From Lepidostoma basale (Eukaryota; Arthropoda; Insecta; Trichoptera; Lepidostomatidae), in assembly GCA_022606425.2 (NCBI GenBank), contig JAHDVF020000167.1:310001-374000 (forward strand): a stretch of 64,000 nucleotides of DNA, written 5' to 3'. A model generated the notes under the pieces. The model made no database searches. It saw only the letters and a list, made by a program, of their open reading frames with translations, and was not told where the DNA came from. This document shows, piece after piece, positions 48,180 to 58,224 of the stretch. The stretch's first letter is position 1; the number at the start of each line of letters is the position of its first letter. Made by a program: the position numbers and the translations under genes.

Positions 48180-48655
48180 TTTTTGCGATAACAACTTTGA
48201 ATGCACCATTTACTCTGTTGCCTGCCCCAACCCTTCTTTCAATATCCTTCTCCACTCTCCTGTAAACATACTTCCTAAATAAACAAATTCATCCACTTGT
48301 TCCAGGTTTTCACCGTTCACAGCTAAGATGGCAGTGCATAGCGGTGTTCTTGTGCCGACCCTTATGTATAGAAGTTAAGCATAGAACTGGCTAAAGAAAA
48401 ATTAAAGTAGAATAAATGCAGTAGAAATCAGATCTCTAAGACGAATGTGTGATAAATCAGTATATGATAGAGTGTCAAATGCAAGTATAAGAAGTGAATG
48501 TTGTGCGAATGAAAGTGTTATGAACAAAATAATGAAAGGGTCGTTAAGATGGTTTGGACACATGGAAAGAATGAGTGAAGGCAGAATGGTGAACAAGGTA
48601 TATGTAAACGACGTGAACGGAGCTAGGAACAGAGGACGACCGAGGAAAACACTTT
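48180..48655. mobile_element. LINE-A fragment with internal inversion (twin-priming type)
   Basis: 48180-48325 encodes, on the minus strand, VNGENLEQVDEFVYLGSMF through VNGAFKVVIA. 48327-48655 encodes, on the plus strand, KMAVHSGVLVPTLMY through RRMCDKSVYDRVSNASIRSEC, RWFGHMERMSEGRMVNKVYV and GRPRKT. In the longest LINE-A copy these two segments are contiguous (KVVIANKNLSKKARMAVH). The earlier part is thus inverted against the later part, the classic product of twin priming during LINE insertion. The 3' end is lost at 48655, where an HHR palindrome begins. Confidence 0.85.
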
Positions 48656-48890
48656 GTGTATACAACACTTATATTATATTATATTTAAAAAATATAATTA
48701 AATAGACATGTTTCGGACAAACACTCCTTCTTCAGTAAAGATACAGATGTTATAACATCTATCAGATCATGTAAACAACAACAATTTTATAATATTTTTA
48801 TAAATATGTATCTATACTGAAGAATGACTGTTTGTCCGAAACATGTCTATATATATTTTTTTTTTTTATATAAGTGTTGTATATACAAAG
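48653..48890. mobile_element. Inverted-pair hammerhead element, family E, copy 2
   Basis: Same family as at 45560: outer ends tacaacacttat / ataagtgttgta, a hammerhead in each arm (right arm: UAUA, CUGAAGA, AUGACUG...UUGUC, CGAA, ACAUGU, C, UAUA, with a 4-bp stem I). The centre atctatcagatcatgtaaac is shared with copy 1. It terminates the inverted LINE-A copy. Confidence 0.82.
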
Positions 48891-50087
48891 CGTATAAGAA
48901 AGAAAAAAAGAAATATTTATAAAACATTTAAATGTAAGCATTCACGATTATCGATTAAAAATGTAAATATTTATTCCAAACGTTTCCACAAAAATCTGTC
49001 AGCGAAATCTTTTACCTTCGAGATTTAACACAATACCCCGACGATTGTGTGTATTTGAAAATCAATCGAATTTATTTAGGATTATACAAGTTTTTGTCAT
49101 TTTGTTCTGCAATTATACCGAGCCCGAATGGCGTTTCATTTGAATAAGTTGGCACGTCCGTCCCGCCCCGGCGGTCCGGGCAGGGCCGGATAGGGCCGGG
49201 TAGGGCCGGGCCCGGAGATCCGCGTTAATGACTATTTGTTTTTTGAGAAAGCGCCGAGTTTTACAATCTTGCCACTCACACTGACGATTCGGGCAGATAT
49301 CTTATACAGCGCGGGCCGAAGCCTTGCTAATGAGTAGGACTGATGAAGTAGGAAATTGCTCCATCGCCCCCCTTCAGGGAAGCGCTTCATCTTTATCTTA
49401 AATTGGGATCATTTGGTTGTAATTGATTATTTTACTTTCGGCCTCTCCGTAATGCCGGCGAATGAAAACTCACAAATGAGCATCGTTTCATTTTGCGATA
49501 TTCAGTCCGTACCGAGATATTTCAAGTACTCGCGAACGATTTTCATTTTAACGAACGTTTCACTCACTCCATTAATAATTGTCCATTGAGGAATTAATGT
49601 TTTTACACAAATGCTTCATCTATTTTCAACGCTCACTTTAATGGAATCGTGATTAACCGATATGAAAGAATTATGGATAGATAATCGAATTAAATTTATC
49701 AAAGAGCAAATAATGAAATTGGAAGCTGGATACTAACAATATTAATTATAATTATGTACTTATATTATGAATACATAATATTTGTAATGCGAGGAATTTT
49801 ATCTCAAATTAAATATTCGTTAAATGTTTGTTGTGTACTCAAATATACTAAACTACAATAATTATAAGTAGCTTTAAATATATGTAAAATCAATATATTG
49901 ATTTCTAGTTTAAAAAAAATATAATATAACAGATTATTCTTCGACTGCTGTTGACAGGATCATCGATATCAAACTTGATTTACAGTTTTAACAAACTAAT
50001 TATTATAGTATGCGTAGTTATTGCAATATGCTTCCTCAAAGCCAATTGTTTATGTTCTAAAAAACATACATAAGTAAACATTCGTAT
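48891..50087. other. No gene seen
   Basis: Contains the GC-rich tandem repeat at 49158 and unique sequence to 49600, then AT-rich sequence. Confidence 0.55.
49158..49216. repeat. GC-rich short tandem repeat
   Basis: Several 10-bp-type units around gggccgggta and gggccggata in an otherwise AT-rich region. Function unknown. Confidence 0.7.
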
Positions 50088-50149
50088 GAAGCACTTTATT
50101 TATGGTATGACATTATTAAATTAAATAATAATACTAAGAGAACCCGTTA

Positions 50150-50720
50150 CTATTTAGCCGAAAAAAAAAAGTTTATATTTATTGGTCTAAATAGTAGCGA
50201 TTTCTTTGAGTTCGCCAATCATCTGTTAGAGACAAACCACACATGCTTCTTGAAAATTCCCGGGGTCTAAAATTAGATAGTTTGGACGCATAAGAAATTA
50301 AGAAAGCCCTTAACAAAAGTCTACCCTTAATTTATAATCAAACTAATCTTTCCCATAGTCCCATTTTAGCAATGTTCGTCATTGGAAATGATTTTAAATA
50401 TTCCTATTAAAAAACAAATGAACTCCCCTGTCCGCGACTAAAATCTGAATTAGAAATTCTGCAACATGCTTCCTACCACTATTCCATATTTTTTCCCTAA
50501 TGAGCATGACTCACCGTTCTAACATTCTATTCGCATACTTTCTCCTACCCCCTTTTCTCTCCTCCATTTTATATTTTTTTCTTTATATGTTGTTCTCTGA
50601 TTTTATATTTAGTTTACTACTACTCTCACCTTGACGAAGCTCCGGCGGGAGCGAAACCGGTTGGTGTTAACCAAATAAGGTGGTTTAGATATACACACTA
50701 AAAGTGTATTATTATTTTAC
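50150..50720 (+). mobile_element. Penelope-like element (PLE-1) 3' end, plus strand
   Basis: A degraded endonuclease C-terminus (SSDFFEFANHLLETNHTC) precedes a longer spacer than in copy 1, including LDSLDA*EIKKALNKSLPLIYNQ, then the FFICCSLIL tract, the hammerhead motif (50627-50666) and the PLE end aataaggtggtttagata. A minus-oriented piece of the same terminal sequence (cgtatgaagcactttattta, 50088-50145) lies immediately on its left, giving an inverted-end arrangement. Confidence 0.82.
50627..50666 (+). ncRNA. Hammerhead-type ribozyme motif in PLE-1 (copy 2)
   Basis: CACC, UUGACGA (C3 mutated to U), A, GCUCC-GGCG-GGAGC, GAA, ACCGGU, U, GGUG. Stem I would be CACC/GGUG (4 bp). The C-to-U change in the core predicts reduced or lost cleavage. 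Confidence 0.78.
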
Positions 50721-50825
50721 ATATACAAGTAAACTGATTTATTAATTGATATACTAGTACTCACAGAAAATAGAATAATTACTTTAATGTCTAATTGTTA
50801 CCATTGAAAATGTCTGTTTTCTATT

Positions 50826-51000
50826 TTTTTTTTAAATATTTTATCGAAATGGCATGTTTCGCCTTGCTTAATAATTATCAAAGGATTTGATAATACCTAT
50901 ACAAGGGCAAATGCGTCATTCTCATAAAATATAATAAAATATCTAGGAAACGAACGTTTTCATTCGTATTTATTATTTAATATAGAGATTTACGTTATTT
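50826..51000. repeat. Family B inverted pair
   Basis: Minus arm with GGCGAAACATGCCATTTCG (50848-50880) and plus arm with tctcataaaatataataaaa, gaaacgaacgttttcattcg and tatttaatatagagattta (50915-50990). Confidence 0.68.
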
Positions 51001-51644
51001 TTAATCACATTGATACTACAGTTTTCATTTTCTCCGTATTCATTAGTACATAGTGTAAGCTTTCTTTTAAAATTTTATTTTGTACGAAAAACAGTTTTTA
51101 ATTTAATTTGTTGTACCTTCATCTGATTGTTCAATGTTAGCGTAGTCCTCCATTAATCTTGTCCTTACAACTCTGGGATTTTTTAAAGTTTTAAGTGCCC
51201 TGCTTCCCAGCTGAGGGTACGTAAATATTCTCCAGTGGGATTTATTTAATGAGCATGGATTCCAAATGGTAATTTGATTTGGTCTTAATTAATGTAAGGG
51301 TAATGGGGGCGTCAGGACCTGCCTACGGCTGCAGGGACCATCTTTAAGCTCAGGACAAACGAAGCGGCCCAGAGGGCTGCTACGAAAAATTAATGCAAAC
51401 TTTATCAACTTGAGTTTAGAGCGCACTTCAAGATTCTTCTCTTAAAGTACAACAAGACTGAAGTTTTGTGCATTCACAATTAGTTGAAAAAACATCCTCT
51501 GTGTGAGAATACGAGGAGATATTATTAAAATATATTTTAACCAATTTATAATACCATTAACAATGCATCTTTACCATTCGCAAAAGTAATGTTTTATCTA
51601 ATGATTTTACTAAAATCCCTTGGTGGAAGTTCATTTTAAATAAT

Positions 51645-51860
51645 AATTTAATGAAATGATAATTTTTAATAACTGCTTCCACTCTTTGTCTTCATTTCGA
51701 CAGTACAGTGACCAGTTTCACCGGGCTAGCTGTCATCGACAGACCGGACTGTCTACTGGACTGAACCAGTCTGTCGATGCCAGCTAACCTGGCGAAAGTA
51801 CGATAAAAGGTGGAAGTAGTAATTAAAAAACAAACTTCGTTTCATTTAATTATATTTTAA
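51645..51860. mobile_element. Inverted-pair hammerhead-like element, family F
   Basis: Left arm minus: CGGU, CUGUCGA, U, stem II with loop, GGUGAA, ACUGGU, C, ACUG; right arm plus: CAGU, CUGUCGA, U, GCCAG-CUAAC-CUGGC, GAA. Core position 6 is U instead of A in both. Stem I complementarity (ACUG with CAGU or CGGU) is preserved. The arms share gtggaagcagttatt and tttcatttaattat ends. Confidence 0.72.
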
Positions 51861-51884
51861 TATTTTATTTGTGGGACCGTTAGA

Positions 51885-52190
51885 CCATGATAATACTTTT
51901 GCAACGCGAAACATTTCACTCTCATAAAATATTATTCATAGAAAATCACGTTTTCGTATATATTAAGTAATACAGATATTTTATACTTAAAGCTTCTATA
52001 GAATTAACTTATTACGATTAGATGTATTTCAACTAATTTCATGCTATTATGTATTTTTCCATAGTATTTATTTATTTTATGGTGATAAAGTTTTTCGCTT
52101 TGTTACATACATAACCCATTATAACCACTCATTGTAAGAAAAGTTTTAGAAAACGTACGTTTTCCTAAACATAATATTATTATAAAAATA
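51885..52190 (+). repeat. Family B, two direct degenerate copies
   Basis: 51887-52005 (GCGAAACATTTCACTCTCAT, agaaaatcacgttttcg) and 52080-52180 (ttcgctttgttacat, agttttagaaaacgtacg). Confidence 0.6.
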
Positions 52191-52299
52191 AAACCTTTTT
52201 ATTCAAGAGTACTTGTTTTATGACACAACATGTATTTTTTGTTTTGTGTTTTTACAAATTTTAATAAATAAAATCATCGAATTCTCTCAAGCTCCAAAT

Positions 52300-52785
52300 A
52301 TTCAGCAGTAGCCTTAAAAGCGTACTCCTGTACTATGTGAGACTTGGAAATCTGCCGCGGACGTTATTGGAAAATCCCAGGTGTTTATAAATAGATGCCT
52401 TCGCTCAATATTCAAGATCTTTTGGCCCCAAACAGTGTCATATGCCGTTCTCTGGATCATGGCCTATTAGAGAACAAGTCAATAGACGAACAGCCAATTA
52501 GAGAACAAGTCACTAGACGCAAATGGCAGTGGATCAGTCACACTCCGAGACGGAACCCAGCCTGCATCGCTCATGGCGCACTAGACTGGTCCCCCGTGGA
52601 GGAAAAGAGGAAACGAGGCAGACCTAGAGCCACCTGGAGAAGAGCCCTGCAGGACGAGGTTAAGGCAACAGGCCTCGCTTGGGATGATGTTAGGCATCAG
52701 GCATGCGATAGAGTCGGATGGAGAAGGTTCCTTGAGGCCCTATTCACCACGGAGGTGTGACAGGACAAAAATAAAAAGAAGAAGA
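52300..52785 (+). mobile_element. LINE-C 3' fragment, longest copy
   Basis: The last 120 residues are open: PNSVICRSLDHGLLENKSID, REQVTRRKWQWISHTPRRNP, GRPRATWRRALQDEVKATGL, RVGWRRFLEALFTTEV. Upstream, out of frame, are LKSVLLY-type and KIQVFINRCLRS blocks, the usual LINE sequence before the tail. It ends with AAG repeats (52770-52790). Confidence 0.83.
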
Positions 52786-52790
52786 ATGGA

Positions 52791-54289
52791 GAGACAATTT
52801 TGCACCTTTTATCATGATGCCGTATCTGGTCAATACCTCTTTCTTAAATGTAAAAACCATTATTTTCTAATAACTTTTAATGTACTCCCGATTTATGTAT
52901 TTTTTATTGTTTCTATTAATAATCCAAATATTGTCTTCCATTCGGCCGAAAAATATCTTTGAGTAAATGGATACAAGTAAGATATTCCCCAGTAGATACT
53001 ATTTGATCAAATCAATGATTAATTATTCCAAAAGTGCCATCAATTGACAATCTACTAGAAATGTGTTAATTAATAGCCCACTCCTGCTGTATCTCAAAAT
53101 AAAAGTGATCCGAAAATATTCCGCTAACAGAATTAACTAGTTCGGCAGAAGTTTGTAGTTGGAGATAAGATTGATGATGATTTCAATATCCTCGGAGATA
53201 CGAGTATTCCTGGCGGCAGAGCTGAGAGGGTCAAACATAATGACCCGCCCGAAGATTATGGTAGTTGGCAAGTTGTTACCGACATCTTGTAAGTAGGTGC
53301 GGCTTCATAAACTTATGGCAAACTTTATTAATTGCTTTACAAAGGGGTAGACTTAAGAATCAATCATAATCTCTCAGGCTTGTTATTAATATACTTGACA
53401 TTAACACCCGAGACTAGTGCGCTAATGTATTCTGGGAAAACGCGTCGGGAAAGGAGAAAGGAATGCGAAGTTTGTGGAACTTTACTTTCGATTTATCCGC
53501 ACCGTGATTTATTCAAGCTTTTAAAATACATTTACTCCTAATGAATATGCAAATGTTTTTTGTGATTCAATTTTTAACATTGTCAAAGTTTCTTTTAAAG
53601 TTATTTGCATTTTGTAACTCGGCATTTCTTTATGATTTACAACGGTTTTGTACGTACTGAACAAATAAAATGATATATGAATATAATACATTATTTCTTA
53701 ATCCAGTTTAAGATAACATGCGCGTGTTTCACTGTTTTTAATTAAGTACAAACGTGCAAATTACTCATTTGGCTATTTGTGATATAATAATAAATATGAA
53801 TATAAACCTACATGATTGAGATTGATCTGTAGATATAAATTCGTTTTTTTTTTTATTATAAAGAGCATTTGTTTTGGAATCGAAAAAACGACGCGGTTAA
53901 TATTACACTTTCATTTCATTTTTAATAATTTTATTATAAAACAGCTCTTTTTTTTAATTCTATATTTTAACAATGGAATTCCACAGTGTTAACGCCCTTT
54001 ACATTCAAAAAAGCGTTTGTTTTGTCAACGTCTGTGATGAAAATTACGGCAGTAAAAATGCAAGCTTTTTCTTTTTTCTTTGCATATTAATAATAAAAAA
54101 GTAATATTAAACAATTTAGAATAATTAGAAATTAAAAAACCCATCAAAAATAATTATAATATAATAAACAACCAGTTAAATTTAAATTCAATTTCCATGT
54201 TCGAAATGTTCCCGTTTTATCTCACCTCTCCTCAATCCAATTACACCACCTCCATTTTTATACAAACCTCCACCCCCTTTTAGTATATA
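52791..54289. other. No gene seen
   Basis: Unique sequence with a GC-richer segment at 53150-53500. A short repeat (53975-53995) recurs at 58364. Confidence 0.5.
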
Positions 54290-54400
54290 TGTGACCACTC
54301 TGTTTTATTTGATTGTTGAAATTGTATACATTGATAAAGGTTCATTCTAACCGAAACATGTCTGAGTTCAGTGAAAATAAAAAGGTTTGTAATACCAAGT
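54290..54400 (+). repeat. Single hammerhead-like motif
   Basis: ACA, UUGAUAAA, GGUU-CAUUCU-AACC, GAA, ACAUGU, C, UGA at about 54330-54366. The core differs from consensus at C3 and at G8. Confidence 0.6.
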
Positions 54401-54892
54401 ATAAATATATATTTTCCAAAATACAATCTAATCGTACATTATTATATAAAAAAAAAGCATGGAAGTAATGACCAAATAATCCAATGTTATCAAGTCAGCA
54501 ATTTGTTTTAAACGAGAACATCAACTAGTCGACAAATAAAATACGATTTTCAGATTGAATCTCCGGATTTCGTCAACTCTTTGTGTAAGCAGATGGTATC
54601 TTTAACTTTATAATACTCTTCTTTTTATTATAGTTACATCTGGGAGTAAGAAAATCCTTAATAAGTCTCTCTATATAGAGCAAGACTCCCGGTCTGGCGG
54701 TGCGTAATGCAAGATTAAACTCCCCAACTTAGTTCGAGTAGCTGGAGTAGTTGGTCCACGGTATTGTGTGCTTTGCAGACTGACTTCAAATAGATTCTCA
54801 ACAAATATCAAAATTAACTTCTGGGGAGATTTCATCTGAGGTGGCATATTGAATTTGATTATAATATTGATTATTCAGAATCTTGAAGGATG

Positions 54893-55266
54893 AATGAGTA
54901 GAATAAAAGCAGTAGAAATGAGATCTCTTAGACGAATGTGTTGAAAATCTGTGTATGATCGAGTGTCAAAGTGTCAGAGTGTGGTGGTCTAGGGGTAGAA
55001 CGCTTGCCTCCTAATCCAGGGGACATGGGTTCAAGCCTGGACACGACCAGATTCCTTCTTCATAATAATGAGCTATTTTCTGCTCACATTGAAGATTGTA
55101 AAATAAATTCTAATATCATTGATGAAAATCCTTTATATTAGACTTTAAAAAAAAAATTAAATAATAAAAAATTAAAATTAATATAAAAAGTGAATACGGT
55201 GCGAATGAAAGTGTTATGAATTAAATAATTTAGACTTTAAGATGGTTTGGAAACATGGAAAGAATG
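54893..55266 (+). mobile_element. LINE-A fragment interrupted by a tRNA-derived SINE
   Basis: 54893-54972 carries AVEMRSLRRMC*KSVYDRVS. A SINE occupies about 54979-55180. Then NIKSEYGANESVMN, LRWFGNMERMK resumes up to 55266, where an HHR element with target-site duplication begins. Three insertions are therefore layered in under 700 bases. Confidence 0.82.
54979..55180 (+). mobile_element. tRNA-Arg(CCT)-derived SINE
   Basis: The head (54979-55049) is tRNA-like: A-box-like tggtctaggggtagaacg, an anticodon-loop equivalent CTCCTAA that would read CCT, and B box ggttcaagcc. It ends with acgacca. A conserved unrelated body follows (cataataatgagctattttc through atcattgatgaaaatcc) and then an A-rich tail. 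The same head and body occur at 46366 and 58782, which proves a SINE rather than a tRNA gene. The anticodon stem has mismatches, so it is not a functional tRNA. Confidence 0.88.
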
Positions 55267-55278
55267 AAGAATCTATCA

Positions 55279-55569
55279 TTATTCACTGTTAAATTAAAAA
55301 TTTTGTTTTAATATCGAAAATTTAGTTATTTTTTTATTAAATCATCGCGACAGCTGTTTCGGTAACCGTCGTTACCATCGTCAGGTGTTACAATAAACAC
55401 AGTACAGTTTATTGTAATAGCTGACGATAGTAACATCGGTTACCGAAACAGCTGTCACGACGATTTTATAAAAAATAAACTCAATTTATGATATTAAAAC
55501 AGTGTTTTTAATTTAACAGTAGATAATGTTAAAATATCAAAGTGTTTCCGCCAAAACAATAGATTACCT
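55279..55569. mobile_element. Inverted-pair hammerhead element, family C, copy 2
   Basis: Flanked by the 12-bp repeat aagaatctatca (55267-55278 and 55570-55581) inside a LINE-A fragment. Left arm minus: CACCUGACGAUGGUAAC, loop GACG, GUUACC, GAA, ACAGCUGU, C. Right arm plus: GCUGACGAUAGUAAC...GGUUACCGAAACAGCUGU. The arms continue inverted for about 120 bases. The right end has the same extra 35-40 bases as copy 1. Confidence 0.87.
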
Positions 55570-55639
55570 AAGAATCTATCAATTTATTAATTCGATTTAA
55601 TATGGGTATATCGTGAATTGAACAATCTATTGTAGAATT

Positions 55640-56010
55640 ATATATATTATATACTGATATAAGAAAGGAATGTAGAGCGGAAGAAGGTATTATGAACAAA
55701 CTTATGAAAGGATCGCTGCGTTGGTTCGGACATATGGAACGCATGGATGGAGAAAGAATGGTTAAGAAAGTATACGTTAGTGATGTAAATGTGGTACGAA
55801 GTCGAGGCAGACCGAGAAAAACATGGCATTACCAAATTAATCAAATTTTAAAGGTTGGTCATGTTAGAAGTCGGAGGAATCGACGTGCGTGTATGACTTT
55901 TTGTATGAATGTGGAGGAAGCTAGAGAGGTTTGCCAGGATAGAGTAGTGTGGCGGTCCATTATCTCTGCCTACCCCTGCGGGGAAACGACGTTATGGTTT
56001 ATTTGTTTGT
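55640..56010 (+). mobile_element. LINE-A 3' fragment with open tail frame
   Basis: The open frame begins near SIRKECRAEEGIMNKLMKGSLRWFGHMERMDG and continues MVKKVYVSDVNVVRSRGRPRKTWH. It ends WRSIISAYPCGETT, followed by a degenerate tail with gtttatttgtttgtttg in place of (TTAG)n. It lies just downstream of the HHR element at 55279-55569 and in the same orientation as the fragment before that element. Both may be halves of one LINE-A copy split by the insertion and by a local deletion. Confidence 0.85.
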
Positions 56011-56303
56011 TTGACCAATCTGCCTCTGGTGACACCGCTGGGAAGAGAAATTAGTCTGCTGAACGCGATCTCCTCGGAGATCGACGTCTTTCATGTTAGT
56101 GAAAATACGTTCAGAAGGCAAATACTCTTAATTCTGGAGAGTATCCTGTCTTCCTAATGTTGAACCATCTCTTATGCGTTTCTGGTAGTATACTATATAT
56201 GATATATTATTTTACCTGTTCTCAATAGATGCCTTACAAATAAATTTTGTAATGTCTGTTGATGAAATAAACTGATTTGATTTGATTTGATTTGATTTTA
56301 TTT
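56011..56303 (+). mobile_element. Probable non-LTR 3' UTR with (TTTGA)n tail
   Basis: A non-coding stretch ends with aaataaactgatttgatttg and a (TTTGA)n run at 56274-56303, the sort of short-repeat tail left by some LINE insertions. It starts immediately after the LINE-A tail at 56010. Confidence 0.5.
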
Positions 56304-57314
56304 GTAAAATTATGCATACTCCAGCGTAATGCGTATCAATGAAATATTTTGTATACGTTCATAATCAATGGTGAAATTACATTACTCATTAAATAATCGT
56401 GCTGAGATGGGCATACCGCGTACTAAGCTGTGCTCACTAATAATTTATATTTTCGACAATGGGGATTGTCCAGGTGAAATATTACAACAATGGTATTCCG
56501 TTTCACGGATTGACGGCCGCGGGAATGTGGGTATAATAATAATTTGGAAACGATAGCTGAGACTCGGGACCGTCTCCTTTATAATGAATTTCTAAAAGAG
56601 CCGTGTAATCCAATCTTCGGTTATCAGTAGAACTCATTATTTCTTCATTTCTTCGGATTATTCAATTTTAACAACGGATCTCGTTACACCGCAAATATTA
56701 TGTTTACAAAACGCACAGCAATTTATCTTTCTTCCTCGAAATGCTTATTTTTCTATTTTCTTTTATCGTAGGATTTTCAATCTTACGAAATTAGTATTTT
56801 GGGGAACTTGCTCCCCGCTAAGTTTTCATTCATTTATAAGTGTAGTAAATTTCGCAATGATTTGTATATTTATAGATATTATTAAATTATATAAAATATA
56901 ATTTTATATTAAGGATCTGATTTTGGAAATTTGGTTTAGTTCATGTGGTGCTACCGTAAATTTGGAGATATTTCGTGTATAAGTGAATTGTTTTGCTCAA
57001 TTTGATTATTGCCGCACTTTCTTATAGCTAATTGTGACACGTAATACGTTTGCACTGTTTTCATGTTAACATTATACAAGTTTTTTCATTTAATTAAAGA
57101 ATTTTGACAGGTGTAAAAATAAATTGTTCATTTGTTCCAATGACAATTTGAATAATTATTTTTTAATTCTTCAATATTATTTTTAAGTTCTTGCTGGTGT
57201 TGGCTTGTTTTAAGCGCTTAATTACTGCTAATTAAAAAAAATGGTGGATACGTGGAACATAAATCAAATAGACAATATGTGCAGCATCTCAAAAGAACAT
57301 TTTTTGTTAGATTA
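56304..57314. other. No gene seen
   Basis: Unique sequence, no recognised repeat or supported frame. Confidence 0.5.
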
Positions 57315-57500
57315 TTTTTATTTTGTTATTTTATTTTGTATCATTATATTTTATATTATTTGTTTTAGTTTATTTTGTGGATGTTGGACGATCGAAGTAT
57401 GCGCGGGAGATACCTATTGGTGGCGAAGAGATTTGCAACCCATCACACCGTGTCTCCCGCGGGGCGCAAAGAGAAGGATGAAATGCCGCATCGATTAAAT
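57315..57500 (+). mobile_element. SINE-L head, fused to LINE-A
   Basis: Same head as at 46955, with gtggatgttggacgatcgaa, cctattggtggcgaagag and tttgcaacccatcacaccg, ending at atgccgcatcgatt. It joins LINE-A coding sequence rather than the usual shared 3' end. Confidence 0.78.
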
Positions 57501-57504
57501 AGAT

Positions 57505-57752
57505 TGAAATATATATGTTGACGATGTAAATGGAACCAGAAATAGAGGAAGACCGAGGAAAACGTGGCAAGATCAAATAAATCAAATATTAAATTTCGGC
57601 TATGTGAGGAGTCAGAGAAATCGACGCGCGTGCATGACACGATGTATGAATGTTGAGGAAGCGAGAGAAATATGTCAGGAAAGAAAAGTGTGAAAGTCCA
57701 TTCTTTCTGCCTTCCGTTTCGGGGAGACGGCGTGATGGTTAGTTAGGTAGGT
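57505..57752 (+). mobile_element. LINE-A 3' fragment fused to a SINE-L head
   Basis: The plus strand encodes IYVDDVNGTRNRGRPRKTWQ, DQINQILNFGYVRSQRNRRA, CMTRCMNVEEAREICQERKV, with a stop, then KSILSAFRFGETA and the gttagttag tail. Immediately upstream is the SINE-L head (57315-57500). This is therefore a chimera: elsewhere the SINE-L head joins only the last 60 bases or so of LINE-A. Confidence 0.85.
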
Positions 57753-58224
57753 TATATAAAATACACAAAAGTATATTTACTATAAGAGATACTTAACAAT
57801 ATAATTAAATCGAACATGACACAAATAATTAGTTGGACTCTTAGTAAATATGACATGTTTAATTGTCACGGCATAATATTGTTGACTGCATGCAAAATAT
57901 CGAAAAATTGCCTCATATTCTTATATTTTCAGAAGAGTAATAATTGTTTACTAATTTAATTATTTTTATAACGATTGCCGTTTTAAATCATATGAATAAA
58001 ACACCTCAAATAAGGCACGTGTCGAGGTTAATTTTTAACAATGGGTAATGTTTCACCAAAACACAATTGTTAATTTATACTTAAGTCAGAAATAATATTC
58101 CTCTCTTAAACGTGAAACCCCAGTTGGAAGGCATGATTACTTATAAATTGTAGTTGATTAATATTAAAATTTAATGAAAGATTTAACTTAATTCCGTAAT
58201 ATATTTTAATAATGTATAATAATA

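Noticed and set aside
49940..49985. Possible hammerhead relic with CGATGATCC
   Set aside because: No GAAAC after a stem II; the similarity is too short.
54979..55049. Possible tRNA-Arg(CCT) gene
   Set aside because: The anticodon stem is mismatched, and the same head plus body recurs twice, so it is a SINE head.
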